Under the pieces are notes generated by a model. It made no database searches and was not told the DNA's origin. It worked only from the letters and a program-made list of their open reading frames with translations. From the NCBI RefSeq assembly GCF_001425605.1, contig NZ_LMRG01000026.1, positions 310,001 through 374,000 on the forward strand: a DNA stretch of 64,000 nucleotides, in the 5' to 3' direction. The position numbers were made by a program, and so were the translations under genes. Below, piece by piece: positions 1 to 8,657 of this stretch; the first letter of the stretch is position 1; the number at the start of each line of letters is the position of its first letter. This stretch comes from Rhizobium sp. Leaf453. GTDB lineage: Bacteria; Pseudomonadota; Alphaproteobacteria; Rhizobiales; Rhizobiaceae.

Positions 1-105
1 ATGCATTGATCAAAAACAAGATGGCATGATGCCTCATGCCCAGCACCCGACCAACTGACGCTACGTCAGTCAGATCAGCCCTTGCCTGACCTTACGGCAT
101 CCACG

Positions 106-672
106 TCACAAGCCGCCAAGATGCTTCAGCAACTGCCGTGTCTCCGCGTGGGACCTGACGATCAGCACCGGCACATCCAGTCCATAATCCGCCAGCTTCT
201 GCTCGATCTCCGGACTTTCGGTTTTCTCGAAGTTCCAGATATAGCGCAGGAACTCTACCGAGAGCCGCTCGGGACATCCCTCCGCCATTTCCGGGCGCGT
301 CCGGCCACGATATTTCAGCCAGCGGGTCACCACGCCGTAGAGCGAGACCCTGCGCGGTGGCCGCATCCACAGCACCAGATCGGTTCGCGGCAGGCGCAGC
401 GGCAGTGTGCCTGGGCTGGTCCCATCCATGATCCAGCGCGACTGTTCGACAGCCTGCACGACGGCTGCCAGCGCCTCGGCCCGTGGGCGCTGCACCCAGC
501 CTGGCATCCAGAAGACGTCACGATCCATCGAGACATAGGGCAATGCGAAGCGAGCCGAAAGCATCTGCGCCAGTGTGCTCTTGCCGCTTCCGGAGCAGCC
601 GATGATCAGCACACGTTCCGCCCACGACAGCAGATCAGCGGCTTCGGCAAGGTCGGCCAGATATCGCGCCAT
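106..672 (-). CDS. P-loop ATPase/kinase-like protein (adenylate-kinase-like, FlaR-type)
   Basis: A 188-residue cytoplasmic protein with a clear Walker A motif (GCSGSGKS, about residues 25-32) followed by STLAQ, as in small nucleoside-kinase-like P-loop proteins sometimes annotated as 'topology modulation protein' or AAA family. It has arginine-rich segments (VQRPRAEA; MRPPRRVSLYGVVTRWLKYRGRTRPEM) that could form a LID. The substrate cannot be told from sequence. The ATG at 672 has a GGAGA ribosome-binding site 5 nt upstream. It lies 66 nt downstream of lipA on the same strand, behind the lipA terminator hairpin, so it may be expressed by readthrough or from its own promoter. Sure about the fold, not the function. 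Confidence 0.75.
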   Translation of the reverse strand: MARYLADLAEAADLLSWAERVLIIGCSGSGKSTLAQMLSARFALPYVSMDRDVFWMPGWVQRPRAEALAAVVQAVEQSRWIMDGTSPGTLPLRLPRTDLVLWMRPPRRVSLYGVVTRWLKYRGRTRPEMAEGCPERLSVEFLRYIWNFEKTESPEIEQKLADYGLDVPVLIVRSHAETRQLLKHLGGL

Positions 673-693
673 TCCGGTCTCCGAAAATGAAAA

Positions 694-718
694 GGCCGCG
701 GTGTTGTCGACCGCGGCC
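694..718 (-). terminator. Intrinsic terminator after lipA
   Basis: A perfect 9-bp stem (GGCCGCGGT / ACCGCGGCC) with a 7-nt loop. In the minus direction it is followed by TTTTCATTTT, so it ends the lipA transcript 20 nt past the stop codon. Confidence 0.75.
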
Positions 719-738
719 GTTCAGGGAAAGCGACGAGG

Positions 739-1722
739 TTATTCCGCCGCCGCGAGCAGCTTCTTTTCACGCGCGGCCCGGAGCCGTGCGAAATCGTCGC
801 CGGCATGGTGCGAGGAACGCGTCAGCGGGCTGGAAGCCACCATCAGGAAGCCCTTGGTATAGGCAACCGTCTCGTAGGACTTGAACTCTTCCGGCGTGAC
901 GAACTTTTCGACCTTATGGTGCTTGCGGGTCGGCTGCAGATACTGGCCGATGGTCAGGAAGTCGACATCGGCCGTGCGAAGGTCGTCCATAAGCTGGAGC
1001 ACTTCATTGCGCTCTTCACCGAGGCCGACCATGATGCCGGACTTGGTGAACATGGTCGGATCCAGTTCCTTGACCCTCTGCAGAAGGCGGATCGAATGGA
1101 AGTAACGCGCGCCCGGGCGAACCGTCAGGTAGTTGCCGGGAACGGTTTCCATGTTGTGGTTGAACACGTCCGGCTTCGCGGCGACGACACGCTCCAGCGC
1201 GCCCGGTTTCTTCAGGAAGTCCGGCGTCAGGATTTCGATCGTCGTATTCGGAGAAGCCGCGCGGATCGCCCAGATCACCTTCTCGAAATGTTCTGCGCCG
1301 CCATCGGCGAGATCGTCACGGTCGACTGAGGTGATGACGACGTGGCTCAGCCCCATCTCGCGCACCGCCTTGGCGACGTTTTCCGGTTCGGCCAAATCCA
1401 GCGCGTTCGGCTTGCCGGTCGAGACGTTGCAGAAGGCGCAGGCGCGGGTACAGATCTCGCCCATGATCATGAACGTGGCGTGCTTCTTGTCCCAGCACTC
1501 GCCGATATTCGGGCAGCCGGCCTCCTCGCAAACCGTGACGAGCTTGTGCTCCTTCACGATCGAGCGGGTTTCCTGGTAGCCCTTCGAGACCGGCGCCTTC
1601 ACACGGATCCATTCCGGCTTGCGCATCACCTCGTTGTCGGGGCGGTGCGCCTTTTCGGGATGGCGGACGCGGGGTGCATCTGTGGCTTCGGCAAGATTGG
1701 TTCTGTCGAGAATGGTGACCAT
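739..1722 (-). CDS. lipA: Lipoyl synthase LipA
   Basis: Radical-SAM enzyme inserting two sulfurs into octanoyl groups on E2 and H-protein lipoyl domains. The product has 327 residues. The auxiliary cluster cysteines are seen in [12 protein letters not shown] and the radical-SAM CxxxCxxC as CTRACAFC, both diagnostic of LipA. An in-frame extension exists upstream to 1878 but runs into the neighbouring gene with atypical sequence; the ATG at 1722 (MVTILDRTN) fits the family and has an AGCAGG site upstream. It sits 19 nt after the GlsB-type gene and near lpdA, pdhB and pdhC, whose lipoyl domains are its substrates. The identification is secure. Confidence 0.97.
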   Translation of the reverse strand: MVTILDRTNLAEATDAPRVRHPEKAHRPDNEVMRKPEWIRVKAPVSKGYQETRSIVKEHKLVTVCEEAGCPNIGECWDKKHATFMIMGEICTRACAFCNVSTGKPNALDLAEPENVAKAVREMGLSHVVITSVDRDDLADGGAEHFEKVIWAIRAASPNTTIEILTPDFLKKPGALERVVAAKPDVFNHNMETVPGNYLTVRPGARYFHSIRLLQRVKELDPTMFTKSGIMVGLGEERNEVLQLMDDLRTADVDFLTIGQYLQPTRKHHKVEKFVTPEEFKSYETVAYTKGFLMVASSPLTRSSHHAGDDFARLRAAREKKLLAAAE

Positions 1723-1741
1723 CAATAACCTGCTTTCGACG

Positions 1742-1987
1742 TCAGCGTCTGACGATTTTCGCGAGGAATAGCAAAATGCACGAGCCGACGAAACCCTGCA
1801 CGAGGTAACCCAGCCATCCGCTGGCAACATGGATGCCAGCGCTATCGAAGATGGCATTGGCGAGCAAGGCGCCGACAATGCCGATCACGATGTTCATGAA
1901 GATACCGAAGCGAATGTCCATCAGCTTTCCGGCGAGCCAGCCCGCCAGTCCACCGATGATGATTGCCGCAATCCAGCCGATGTCCAT
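1742..1987 (-). CDS. GlsB/YeaQ/YmgE family small membrane protein
   Basis: An 81-residue hydrophobic protein with glycine-rich transmembrane segments ([49 protein letters not shown]), the pattern of the transglycosylase-associated/GlsB stress-response family in the inner membrane. The family is linked to stress responses but its biochemical role is unknown. The ATG at 1987 has an AAGGAAA site at good spacing; an upstream in-frame start at 2014 lacks support. It lies only 19 nt upstream of lipA, so the two are probably co-transcribed, an odd pairing with no obvious functional link. Confidence 0.85.
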   Translation of the reverse strand: MDIGWIAAIIIGGLAGWLAGKLMDIRFGIFMNIVIGIVGALLANAIFDSAGIHVASGWLGYLVQGFVGSCILLFLAKIVRR

Positions 1988-2046
1988 GATATTTCCTTGC
2001 CCACCAGAACCCAATATGGGTGTGAATTAACCAGTGTTCCAGACGC

Positions 2047-2228
2047 TTCCCCTCACCAACAAAATCTAAGACTTAGCTGAAGCTAAGGTCTTGATTTTGT
2101 GTCCTCTCCCACAAGGGGAGAGGTAACGGCGCCGAGTGCGCGGCATCGATATCTCTCCCCTTTTGGGAGAGAAAGCGATTTCAACATTTTAGCCAAAGGT
2201 TAAGTGTTAGAAATCGCAAGTGAGGGGA
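2047..2228. repeat. Palindromic intergenic mosaic element between lpdA and the GlsB gene
   Basis: A 182-bp element bounded by the 9-bp inverted repeat TCCCCTCAC (2048-2056) / GTGAGGGGA (2220-2228). Inside are four successive hairpins: an imperfect one around 2059-2099, CCTCTCCC/GGGAGAGG (2103-2123), TCTCTCCC/GGGAGAGA (2152-2172) and CGATTT/AAATCG (2176-2216). It resembles the palindromic mosaic elements (RIME-like) known from rhizobial intergenic regions; the exact family is my inference. It could terminate or stabilise the lpdA transcript. Confidence 0.7.
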
Positions 2229-2242
2229 TAACGCTTACCACT

Positions 2243-3688
2243 TTAGGCGTTCAGCGCACGCCCATAGGCATCGAGCACCGATTCCTTCAGCGTTTCCGAA
2301 ATCGTCGGATGCGGGAAGATCGTGTGCATCAGGTCTTCCTCGGTCGTTTCGAGGTTCATCGCGACGACGAAGCCCTGGATCAGTTCGGTGACTTCAGCAC
2401 CGACCAGATGCGCACCGAGCAGTTCGCCGGTCTTCTTGTCAAAGATGGTCTTGACCAGGCCCTGGTCTTCACCGAGCGCGATGGCCTTGCCGTTGGCGAC
2501 GAAGGGGAAGCGGCCGACGCGGATGTCGCGGCCTTCGGCCTTCGCCTTGGCTTCCGTCAAACCGACGGAGGCGACCTGCGGGTTGCAATAGGTGCAGCCC
2601 GGAATCTTCAGCTTGTCCATCGGGTGAACATTCGGCAGGCCGGCGATCTTTTCGACGCAGATGACTGCCTCGTGCTCGGCCTTGTGGGCCAGCATCGGCG
2701 GTCCGGCAACGTCACCGATGGCGTAAACGCCGGCGACATTGGTCTTGCCGTAACCGTCGATGACGATGCAGCCGCGATCCGTCTTGACGCCCAGCGTTTC
2801 AAGGCCGAGGTTCTCGATATTGCCCTGCACGCCGACGGCCGAAATCATCCGGTCGGCCGTGATCTTCTCGATTGAACCGTCCTTCTTCTCGACATGGGCG
2901 GTCACCGAGTTGGCAGCCTTCTCGACCGTCGTCACCTTGGCTTCCAGGATGATCTTCATGCCCTGCTTGTCGAACTGTTTCTTGGCGAAGGTGGAGATTT
3001 CCGCATCCTCGACCGGCATGACCTGGCTCATCACCTCCACGACGGTGACCTCGACGCCGAGCGTGCGGTAGAACGAAGCAAACTCGATGCCGATGGCGCC
3101 GGAGCCCATGACCAGCAGCGACTTCGGCAGCGAATCCGGGTTCATCGCCTCGAAATAGGTCCAGATCAGCTTGCCATCCGGCTCGATGCCTGGCAACGCG
3201 CGCGGACGGGCGCCGGTCGCAACGATGATATGCTTGGCCGTGTAGGTGCCCTCGCCCAGCGTGTTCTTCGGCAGCGGCGCCTGCGGCTGGACGATCGTCT
3301 TGGTGGTCTTGGCGATGACAATCTCGTTCGGCTTGGTGAGCTTTGCCTCGCCCCAGATGATATCAACCTTGTTCTTCTTCATCAGGAAGCCGACGCCGCC
3401 GTTCATGCGCTCGGCAATGCCGCGCGAGCGCTTGACGATCGCTGCGAGGTCCGCCGTGATCTTGCCTTCCAGCGTCAGGCCGTAATTCTTGGCGTGCTCG
3501 GCCAGATGCAGCACTTCGGCGGAGCGCAGCAGTGCCTTGGTCGGAATGCAGCCCCAGTTGGAGCAGATGCCGGCCAGATGCTCGCGCTCGACCACGGCAG
3601 TCTTGAGACCCAACTGGGCCGCGCGGATCGCAGCGATATAGCCGCCGGGACCGGAGCCGATAACGATGACGTCGTAGGAATTTGCCAT
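2243..3688 (-). CDS. lpdA: Dihydrolipoyl dehydrogenase (E3 of pyruvate dehydrogenase)
   Basis: FAD flavoenzyme of 481 residues that reoxidises dihydrolipoyl groups of the pyruvate dehydrogenase E2 with NAD+. Visible are the N-terminal FAD Rossmann motif (GSGPGGY), the redox disulfide (GICSNWGCIPTK), the NAD-binding GSGAIGIEFASF segment, the second FAD motif (VYAIGDVAGPPMLAH) and the C-terminal His-Pro active-site region (FPHPTISE). The ATG at 3688 has an AGGAAA site. It is separated from pdhA-pdhB-pdhC by three genes of unrelated function and by a repeat element, but on the same strand, consistent with the E3 dedicated to this complex. Confidence 0.95.
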   Translation of the reverse strand: MANSYDVIVIGSGPGGYIAAIRAAQLGLKTAVVEREHLAGICSNWGCIPTKALLRSAEVLHLAEHAKNYGLTLEGKITADLAAIVKRSRGIAERMNGGVGFLMKKNKVDIIWGEAKLTKPNEIVIAKTTKTIVQPQAPLPKNTLGEGTYTAKHIIVATGARPRALPGIEPDGKLIWTYFEAMNPDSLPKSLLVMGSGAIGIEFASFYRTLGVEVTVVEVMSQVMPVEDAEISTFAKKQFDKQGMKIILEAKVTTVEKAANSVTAHVEKKDGSIEKITADRMISAVGVQGNIENLGLETLGVKTDRGCIVIDGYGKTNVAGVYAIGDVAGPPMLAHKAEHEAVICVEKIAGLPNVHPMDKLKIPGCTYCNPQVASVGLTEAKAKAEGRDIRVGRFPFVANGKAIALGEDQGLVKTIFDKKTGELLGAHLVGAEVTELIQGFVVAMNLETTEEDLMHTIFPHPTISETLKESVLDAYGRALNA

Positions 3689-3708
3689 TCTGTTTCCTGC
3701 CTCTTCCT

Positions 3709-3813
3709 TAAAGCGTGTCGCGATCCTTCAGATTCGCTCTCACGCTTCAGCTTCTTGTTTTATCGCATGTCGTTGCCGCAAAACCGCTGCACGCTTTTGC
3801 GCGACATGTTTTA
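3709..3813. repeat. Interspersed palindromic repeat, copy A
   Basis: About 105 bp from TAAAGC to the terminal TTTTA. It is clearly homologous along its length to copy B at 34912-35016: both share the order TAAAGC, TCGCGATC, TTCAGATTCGCT, GCATGTC, CG-AAACCG, GACATG and TTTA. It lies between lpdA and the GNAT gene. Its right end supplies the stop codon of the GNAT gene (3811-3813 read on the minus strand). Rhizobial genomes carry many such elements; their function is unknown. Confidence 0.8.
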
Positions 3814-4392
3814 GCTCATGTTCCGGGCCAGCAAGACCCATTCATGCCTTTTGCTATCCTCAAAGAGCGGTACGGCCGGTAGCCTCGCCTTCTCTGCAAA
3901 TCCGCTGGCCGCATAAAGCGACAGCGCCGTTTCATTGTGGCTCTCGGTGATCAGGCTGACCCGCCCGCCCCGCGCCTTCACCATTTCCAGCGCCAGCAGC
4001 GCCTGCCCGATGCCCTTGCGGCGATGATGCCGGTAGACACAGAGACTGTCGATGAACCGGCTGCCGATCACCTCGACCTGCAGGTCCAGGAGCGGCTTGA
4101 TTACCGGATGGGCCGGCACCATGTCGCGCACGCTTTCGTCCAGTTCGTAGCCGATCGACGCACCGGCAATCTCACCATTCCATTCCGCAACCGTAGCGTC
4201 CTTCCAGGCGCCCGGCTCGTCGTCCATCAGCATGCGCGCCCGACCCTGTTCAAGCGCCGTATCCGCCTCGCCGCGCATCACCGCTCCGTACCAGAGCCAT
4301 GTCGCGAAACCGTGGGACGCCAGATCGACCAGAATGGCCAAATCCGCCGCATCCCGAGGCTCCGCGGCCCGCAGCGACAGGGCAGTCGTCAT
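3811..4392 (-). CDS. GNAT family N-acetyltransferase
   Basis: A 193-residue protein with a GNAT fold. The acetyl-CoA-binding motif A appears as VYRHHRRKGIGQALL (R/Q-x-x-G-x-G/A type) near residues 121-135, and motif B as the LYAASGFAEKARLP region. The acyl acceptor cannot be predicted. Its ATG (4390-4392) overlaps the stop codon of the upstream SGNH hydrolase by one base, so the two are very likely translationally coupled. The last codon and stop lie at the edge of repeat copy A, so the C-terminus may have been redefined when the element inserted. Confidence 0.85.
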   Translation of the reverse strand: MTTALSLRAAEPRDAADLAILVDLASHGFATWLWYGAVMRGEADTALEQGRARMLMDDEPGAWKDATVAEWNGEIAGASIGYELDESVRDMVPAHPVIKPLLDLQVEVIGSRFIDSLCVYRHHRRKGIGQALLALEMVKARGGRVSLITESHNETALSLYAASGFAEKARLPAVPLFEDSKRHEWVLLARNMS

Positions 4393-5030
4393 TACAGCCC
4401 GAGCATCATGCGGACCATCGGTTCGAGGCCACGTCCGATCGCACGGGTATTTTCCGCATCCAGATGCACGCCGTCGAGCGGTGTCGTCTGCGCCACCGAG
4501 CCCGCATCGAAGAAGCCGCAGCCCTTTTCATCGGCGAGATCCGCATAAAGCGAAGCCAACATCGAGGATTGTTCGACGCCGCCGGCAAACATTGCCGCAA
4601 ATGCCGCATTCGCCGTCTCGCAGATAGCCGGCGGCGCGACGATCAGGATCTCCGGCTTTTCGTCATCGAACGACCATGCATGATGCGTGACCAACTCGAT
4701 CAGCCGCTCCATGCCCTGCATCGCACCGAACGCCGTGCCGCACAGAACCGGCTTCATATCGTTGGCGCCAAGCATGATGATCACCAGATCGAGCGGGCCA
4801 TGGCTGTGCAGAACGGTCGGCAGGATGCGCGCACCGTTGCGATCGCAATCGGCGGTATGATCGTCATAGACCGTCGTGCGGCCATTCAGCCCTTCGGCGA
4901 TAACCTGTACGCCATCGCCCAGCGCCGCCTGCAGAACCGACGGCCAGCGGTCTTCGAGCGCGTGACGACCGAGCGAACCGGCATCATAGCCCCAAGTCAG
5001 ACTGTCGCCGTAGCAGAGGACTGTTTTCAT
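4392..5030 (-). CDS. SGNH/GDSL-family esterase (arylesterase-like)
   Basis: A 212-residue hydrolase with all four SGNH blocks: the nucleophile in YGDSLTWG near the N-terminus, block II glycine in GLNGRTT, block III asparagine in MLGANDMK, and the Asp-His pair in DGVHLDAEN. No signal peptide is seen, so it is probably cytoplasmic. The architecture matches the bacterial arylesterase/acyltransferase subgroup related to Mycobacterium smegmatis MsAcT. The natural substrate is unknown. It starts 4 nt after the preceding exported-protein gene and overlaps the following GNAT gene by 1 nt, so it is in an operon with both, downstream of pdhC. Confidence 0.88.
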   Translation of the reverse strand: MKTVLCYGDSLTWGYDAGSLGRHALEDRWPSVLQAALGDGVQVIAEGLNGRTTVYDDHTADCDRNGARILPTVLHSHGPLDLVIIMLGANDMKPVLCGTAFGAMQGMERLIELVTHHAWSFDDEKPEILIVAPPAICETANAAFAAMFAGGVEQSSMLASLYADLADEKGCGFFDAGSVAQTTPLDGVHLDAENTRAIGRGLEPMVRMMLGL

Positions 5031-5034
5031 ACGA

Positions 5035-5511
5035 TCAATCCTGTCCCAACAACCGGTCTACATCGGCAAGACTATTCAAATCCTGCGGCAAATCTGTCTT
5101 CATTCGCGTCGCCTTGAGGAGACCATAAGGGTCGCCATCGCGGACGTCGCGAATGCCAGCCTCGATCAGGTCAAAGCCGTCGCACATCTTCAGGTCTTGA
5201 GACGTACCGATATCCGCGCCCTTGAACGAAAGACACAGCGAACCCTTGCCGTCTTCACCATTGCCGGCTGTCCAGACGACCGGTACGACCTTGTCTCGAA
5301 GCGCTGCCGACCAGACGACACCGGTGCCGTCAGGTCGGAGATATTCGAGCTGCGGAATCCGGTCGCTGTCGTTGCGATACAAAAACGTCCTGTCCGTCAT
5401 CTGCTCGACACGCTGGGCAACGTCCTCGTTCAGATCATCGGCCTGCGATGAAGCCGCGAACAACAGGGAAAATCCGGCAACCACTGCCGCGATACCGAAG
5501 CGTCGCGACAT
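5035..5511 (-). CDS. Hypothetical exported protein
   Basis: Unrecognised. From the ATG at 5511 (MSRRFGIAAVVAG...) it has a typical Sec signal peptide with a hydrophobic core ending near ASSQA-DD, then a soluble domain of about 130 residues containing two cysteines (LCLSFKG, KMCDGFD) that could form a disulfide in the periplasm. An alternative in-frame ATG at 5550 would add 13 residues; neither has a convincing ribosome-binding site. It lies between pdhC (60 nt) and the SGNH esterase (4 nt), so it is probably in the same transcript, but no function is implied by that. Confidence 0.7.
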   Translation of the reverse strand: MSRRFGIAAVVAGFSLLFAASSQADDLNEDVAQRVEQMTDRTFLYRNDSDRIPQLEYLRPDGTGVVWSAALRDKVVPVVWTAGNGEDGKGSLCLSFKGADIGTSQDLKMCDGFDLIEAGIRDVRDGDPYGLLKATRMKTDLPQDLNSLADVDRLLGQD

Positions 5512-5570
5512 TGGTGTTTTTTCAGCTGCTTTTGCCACCCTGCAGGACATTGTCGGACGCCTTCTTACCG

Positions 5571-6908
5571 TCAGACCAGCATACCCATCGGGTTTTCGAT
5601 GTAGCGCTTGAAGGCGCCGAGCAGTTCGGCACCGAGCGCGCCATCGACGGCACGGTGGTCGGTCGAGAGGGTCACGGTCATCACATTGGCGACAACCATC
5701 TGGCCCTTCTTGACGACGACGCGTTCCTCGCCTGCACCGATCGCCAGGATCGTCGCATGCGGCGGGTTGACGACGGCGGCGAAGTTCTTGACGCCCATCA
5801 TGCCCATATTTGAAACCGCCGTCGTGCCGCCCTGATATTCCTCGGGCTTCAGCTTGCGGCCCTTGGCGCGGGCGCCGAGGTCCTTCATCTCGTTGGAGAT
5901 GGCCGAGAGGCTCTTGGTTTCAGCCGAGCGAATGATCGGGGTGATCAGGCCGCCAGGGATCGAGACGGCAACGCCGACATCGGCGTGCTTGTGCTTGACC
6001 ATGTTCGAGTCTGTCCACGACACGTTGGCGTCCGGAACGTCACGCAACGCCAGCGCCAGCGCCTTGATGACCATGTCGTTGACCGAAAGCTTATAGACGG
6101 GCTTGCCGTCCTTTTCCGGTGCGGACGAATTGATCTGGGCACGCAGAGCCAACAGCGCATCCAGCTCGCAATCCACGGAGACGTAGAAGTGCGGAATGGT
6201 CTGCTTGCTCTCCTGCAGGCGCTTGGCGATGGTCTTGCGCATACCGTCATGCGGCACGAGCTCGTAGGAACCGTCGGCGAAGTTCTTGAGGATCGCCTCG
6301 TCTGACTGTCCCTTTGCGGCAGCCGGAGCCGTTGCTGCGGCAGCAGTCGGTGCAGCAGCGGCAGCCGGAGCAGCCTTGGCGCCACCACCGGCGACAGCCT
6401 TCTCGATATCACTCTTGACGACGCGGCCATGCGGACCGGTGCCGGCGACCGCAGACAGATCGATCCCAGCTTCCTTCGCAAGACGGCGGGCCAACGGCGA
6501 CGAGAACGGCCGCGCACCCGACGATGCCGCAGCCGGAGTTGCAGTCTGTGCAGCAGGTGCCGGCGCAGCGGCCTCTGCCTTTGCAGGGGCAGCCTCAGCC
6601 TTTGCCGGCTCCGCCTTGGCAGCGGGTGCAGCGCCACCACCGGCGGCGGCTGCCGAAACATCCTCGCCGTCGGCGGCGAGAATGGCGATCAAGGCATTCA
6701 CCTTAACCGCTTCTGTTCCAGCCGGAACGACGATCTTCGCAACGGTACCCTCGTCGACTGATTCGACTTCCATCGTCGCCTTGTCAGTTTCGATCTCGCA
6801 GAGAACGTCGCCGGACTTGACCTTGTCGCCTTCCTTGACCAGCCACTTGGCAAGGTTTCCCTCTTCCATCGTGGGCGAAAGGGCCGGCATGGTGATGTTG
6901 ATAGGCAT
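5571..6908 (-). CDS. pdhC: Dihydrolipoamide acetyltransferase (E2 of pyruvate dehydrogenase)
   Basis: Core subunit (445 residues) that transfers acetyl from lipoamide to CoA. It has an N-terminal lipoyl domain (residues about 1-80, lipoylated lysine in ETDKATME), an Ala/Pro-rich linker, a peripheral subunit-binding domain ([30 protein letters not shown]), a second Ala-rich linker and the catalytic domain with HRAVDG near the C-terminus. The ATG at 6908 has a GGAGG site. pdhB ends 16 nt upstream, so this is the standard alphaproteobacterial pdhA-pdhB-pdhC order. The lipoyl domain is a substrate of the nearby lipA. Confidence 0.96.
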   Translation of the reverse strand: MPINITMPALSPTMEEGNLAKWLVKEGDKVKSGDVLCEIETDKATMEVESVDEGTVAKIVVPAGTEAVKVNALIAILAADGEDVSAAAAGGGAAPAAKAEPAKAEAAPAKAEAAAPAPAAQTATPAAASSGARPFSSPLARRLAKEAGIDLSAVAGTGPHGRVVKSDIEKAVAGGGAKAAPAAAAAPTAAAATAPAAAKGQSDEAILKNFADGSYELVPHDGMRKTIAKRLQESKQTIPHFYVSVDCELDALLALRAQINSSAPEKDGKPVYKLSVNDMVIKALALALRDVPDANVSWTDSNMVKHKHADVGVAVSIPGGLITPIIRSAETKSLSAISNEMKDLGARAKGRKLKPEEYQGGTTAVSNMGMMGVKNFAAVVNPPHATILAIGAGEERVVVKKGQMVVANVMTVTLSTDHRAVDGALGAELLGAFKRYIENPMGMLV

Positions 6909-6924
6909 CTCTTCACCCTCCCCT

Positions 6925-8307
6925 TTACTTGTAGCAGACGGTCTTCACCGCCTGGACGACTTCAGCGACACTTGGCAGAGCCAGCTTTTCAAGGTTGGCG
7001 GCATACGGCATCGGCACGTCCTTGCCGGCGATCGTCAGGACCGGCGCATCGAGATAGTCGAAGGCCTGCTGCATGACGCGGGTGGCGATTTCGGTGCCGA
7101 TCGAGTTCTGGGGATAGCCTTCTTCGACCGTGACGAGACGGCCCGTCTTCTTGACGGATTCGATGACGGTCGGCAGGTCCATCGGACGCAGCGTGCGAAG
7201 ATCGATCAGTTCGGCGTCGATACCTTCCTTTTCTAATTCGGCGACAGCCTTGACCGCATAGGTCATGCCGATGCCGAAGGAGACGATGGTGACGTCGTTG
7301 CCCTTGCGGTGAATGCGCGCCTTGCCGATCGGCAGGACGAAATCGTCCATCTTCGGCACATCGAACGACTGACCGTAAAGGATTTCGTTTTCAAGGAAGA
7401 CGACCGGATTCGGATCGCGGATCGCCGCCTTCAGCAGACCCTTGGCGTCGGCTGCCGTATAGGGCATGACGACCTTGAGGCCCGGAATCTGGCTGTACCA
7501 GGTGGCGTAATCCTGGCTGTGCTGCGCGCCGACGCGGGCAGCCGCACCGTTGGGACCACGAAACACGATCGGAGCGCCCATCTGACCGCCGGACATATAG
7601 AGCGTCTTGGCGGCGGAGTTGATGATCTGGTCGATCGCCTGCATGGCGAAGTTGAAGGTCATGAACTCGATGATCGGCTTCAGGCCCGACATCGCAGCAC
7701 CGACGCCGACGCCGGCAAAGCCGTGTTCGGTGATCGGCGTATCGATGACGCGGCGTGCGCCGAATTCCTGCAGCAACCCTTGGGTGATCTTGTAGGCGCC
7801 CTGGTATTCGGCAACTTCCTCGCCCATGACGAAGACGTCGGGATCGCGGCGCATTTCTTCGGCCATCGCATCGCGAAGTGCTTCGCGAACGGTGGTCGAA
7901 ACCATTTCGGTACCGGCCGGAATATCCGGATCGGACGGGATGTCGGCCTTCGGCTGGGCTGCGACGGGAGCCGCCGCTTCGGACTTGACAGGTGCTGCTT
8001 CCGCCTTTGCCGGCTCGGCGGCAGGTGCAGCAGCCTTCGGCGCGGCAATATCGCTGGCGCTCTCGCCGTCCTGCAACAGCACGGCGATCGCCGTGTTGAC
8101 CTTGACGTTCTCGGTGCCGGCAGCAATCAGGATTTTGCCGATCACACCTTCATCAACGGCTTCCACTTCCATGGTCGCCTTGTCGGTTTCGATTTCGGCG
8201 ATCACGTCGCCGGAAGTGACCTTGTCACCCTCGTTTTTCAGCCATTTGGAGAGAGTGCCCTCCTCCATCGTCGGCGACAGGGCCGGCATCAGAATTTCTA
8301 TTGGCAT
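6925..8307 (-). CDS. pdhB: Pyruvate dehydrogenase E1 component subunit beta with lipoyl domain
   Basis: E1-beta subunit that with PdhA decarboxylates pyruvate using thiamine diphosphate. The 460-residue product carries an N-terminal lipoyl domain (residues about 1-80, [10 protein letters not shown]), an Ala/Pro/Glu-rich linker and then the transketolase pyrimidine-binding and C-terminal domains ([31 protein letters not shown]). A lipoyl domain on E1-beta is known from alphaproteobacteria. The ATG at 8307 (MPIEILMPA) has a GAGGAAA site and is preferred over an in-frame start at 8322. It lies between the small membrane-protein gene and pdhC. Confidence 0.96.
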   Translation of the reverse strand: MPIEILMPALSPTMEEGTLSKWLKNEGDKVTSGDVIAEIETDKATMEVEAVDEGVIGKILIAAGTENVKVNTAIAVLLQDGESASDIAAPKAAAPAAEPAKAEAAPVKSEAAAPVAAQPKADIPSDPDIPAGTEMVSTTVREALRDAMAEEMRRDPDVFVMGEEVAEYQGAYKITQGLLQEFGARRVIDTPITEHGFAGVGVGAAMSGLKPIIEFMTFNFAMQAIDQIINSAAKTLYMSGGQMGAPIVFRGPNGAAARVGAQHSQDYATWYSQIPGLKVVMPYTAADAKGLLKAAIRDPNPVVFLENEILYGQSFDVPKMDDFVLPIGKARIHRKGNDVTIVSFGIGMTYAVKAVAELEKEGIDAELIDLRTLRPMDLPTVIESVKKTGRLVTVEEGYPQNSIGTEIATRVMQQAFDYLDAPVLTIAGKDVPMPYAANLEKLALPSVAEVVQAVKTVCYK

Positions 8308-8329
8308 CGTTTCCTCACCCAAAATTTAA

Positions 8330-8641
8330 CTATTGAGCCGCAGCTTTCGGCCAAACCATCAATATGACGAACAGAACTATCGTGGATAGTTGTAGAGCCA
8401 AGACGACACGGGCAGTTTTATTGCCTGCTGATGCGTGTCGAAATAGCTCACCCCAAGCCGTAAAATTCGATACCTGACCAAACCAAAGCCTGGCGCGACC
8501 TTCTTCGACGGCTTTTCTACCCAGATGCTGTCCGTACAGCACGCCTGGAACGATCAGAAGGAGTGCGACAATCCAAAACTGCTTGAGCCATCCGACCGGT
8601 AGTCGGGGCAAGCTGTCCCAAGCAGTCTGGAAGACACCCAT
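8330..8641 (-). CDS. Small two-helix membrane protein between pdhA and pdhB
   Basis: Unrecognised 103-residue protein. From the ATG at 8641 (MGVFQTAWDSL) it shows two membrane segments, FWIVALLLIVPGVLYG (about residues 21-36) and VVLALQLSTIVLFVILMVW (about 78-96), with a charged, partly amphipathic loop between them. A longer in-frame start at 8734 would overlap pdhA and has atypical composition. It is placed 16 nt after pdhA and 22 nt before pdhB on the same strand, so it should be co-transcribed with the E1 subunits. No known role in the complex. Confidence 0.6.
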   Translation of the reverse strand: MGVFQTAWDSLPRLPVGWLKQFWIVALLLIVPGVLYGQHLGRKAVEEGRARLWFGQVSNFTAWGELFRHASAGNKTARVVLALQLSTIVLFVILMVWPKAAAQ

Positions 8642-8657
8642 TCTGCGAACCCCAACC

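Noticed and set aside
1723-1878. N-terminal extension of lipA
   Set aside because: It overlaps the GlsB-type gene, has sequence unlike LipA, and the ATG at 1722 fits the family.
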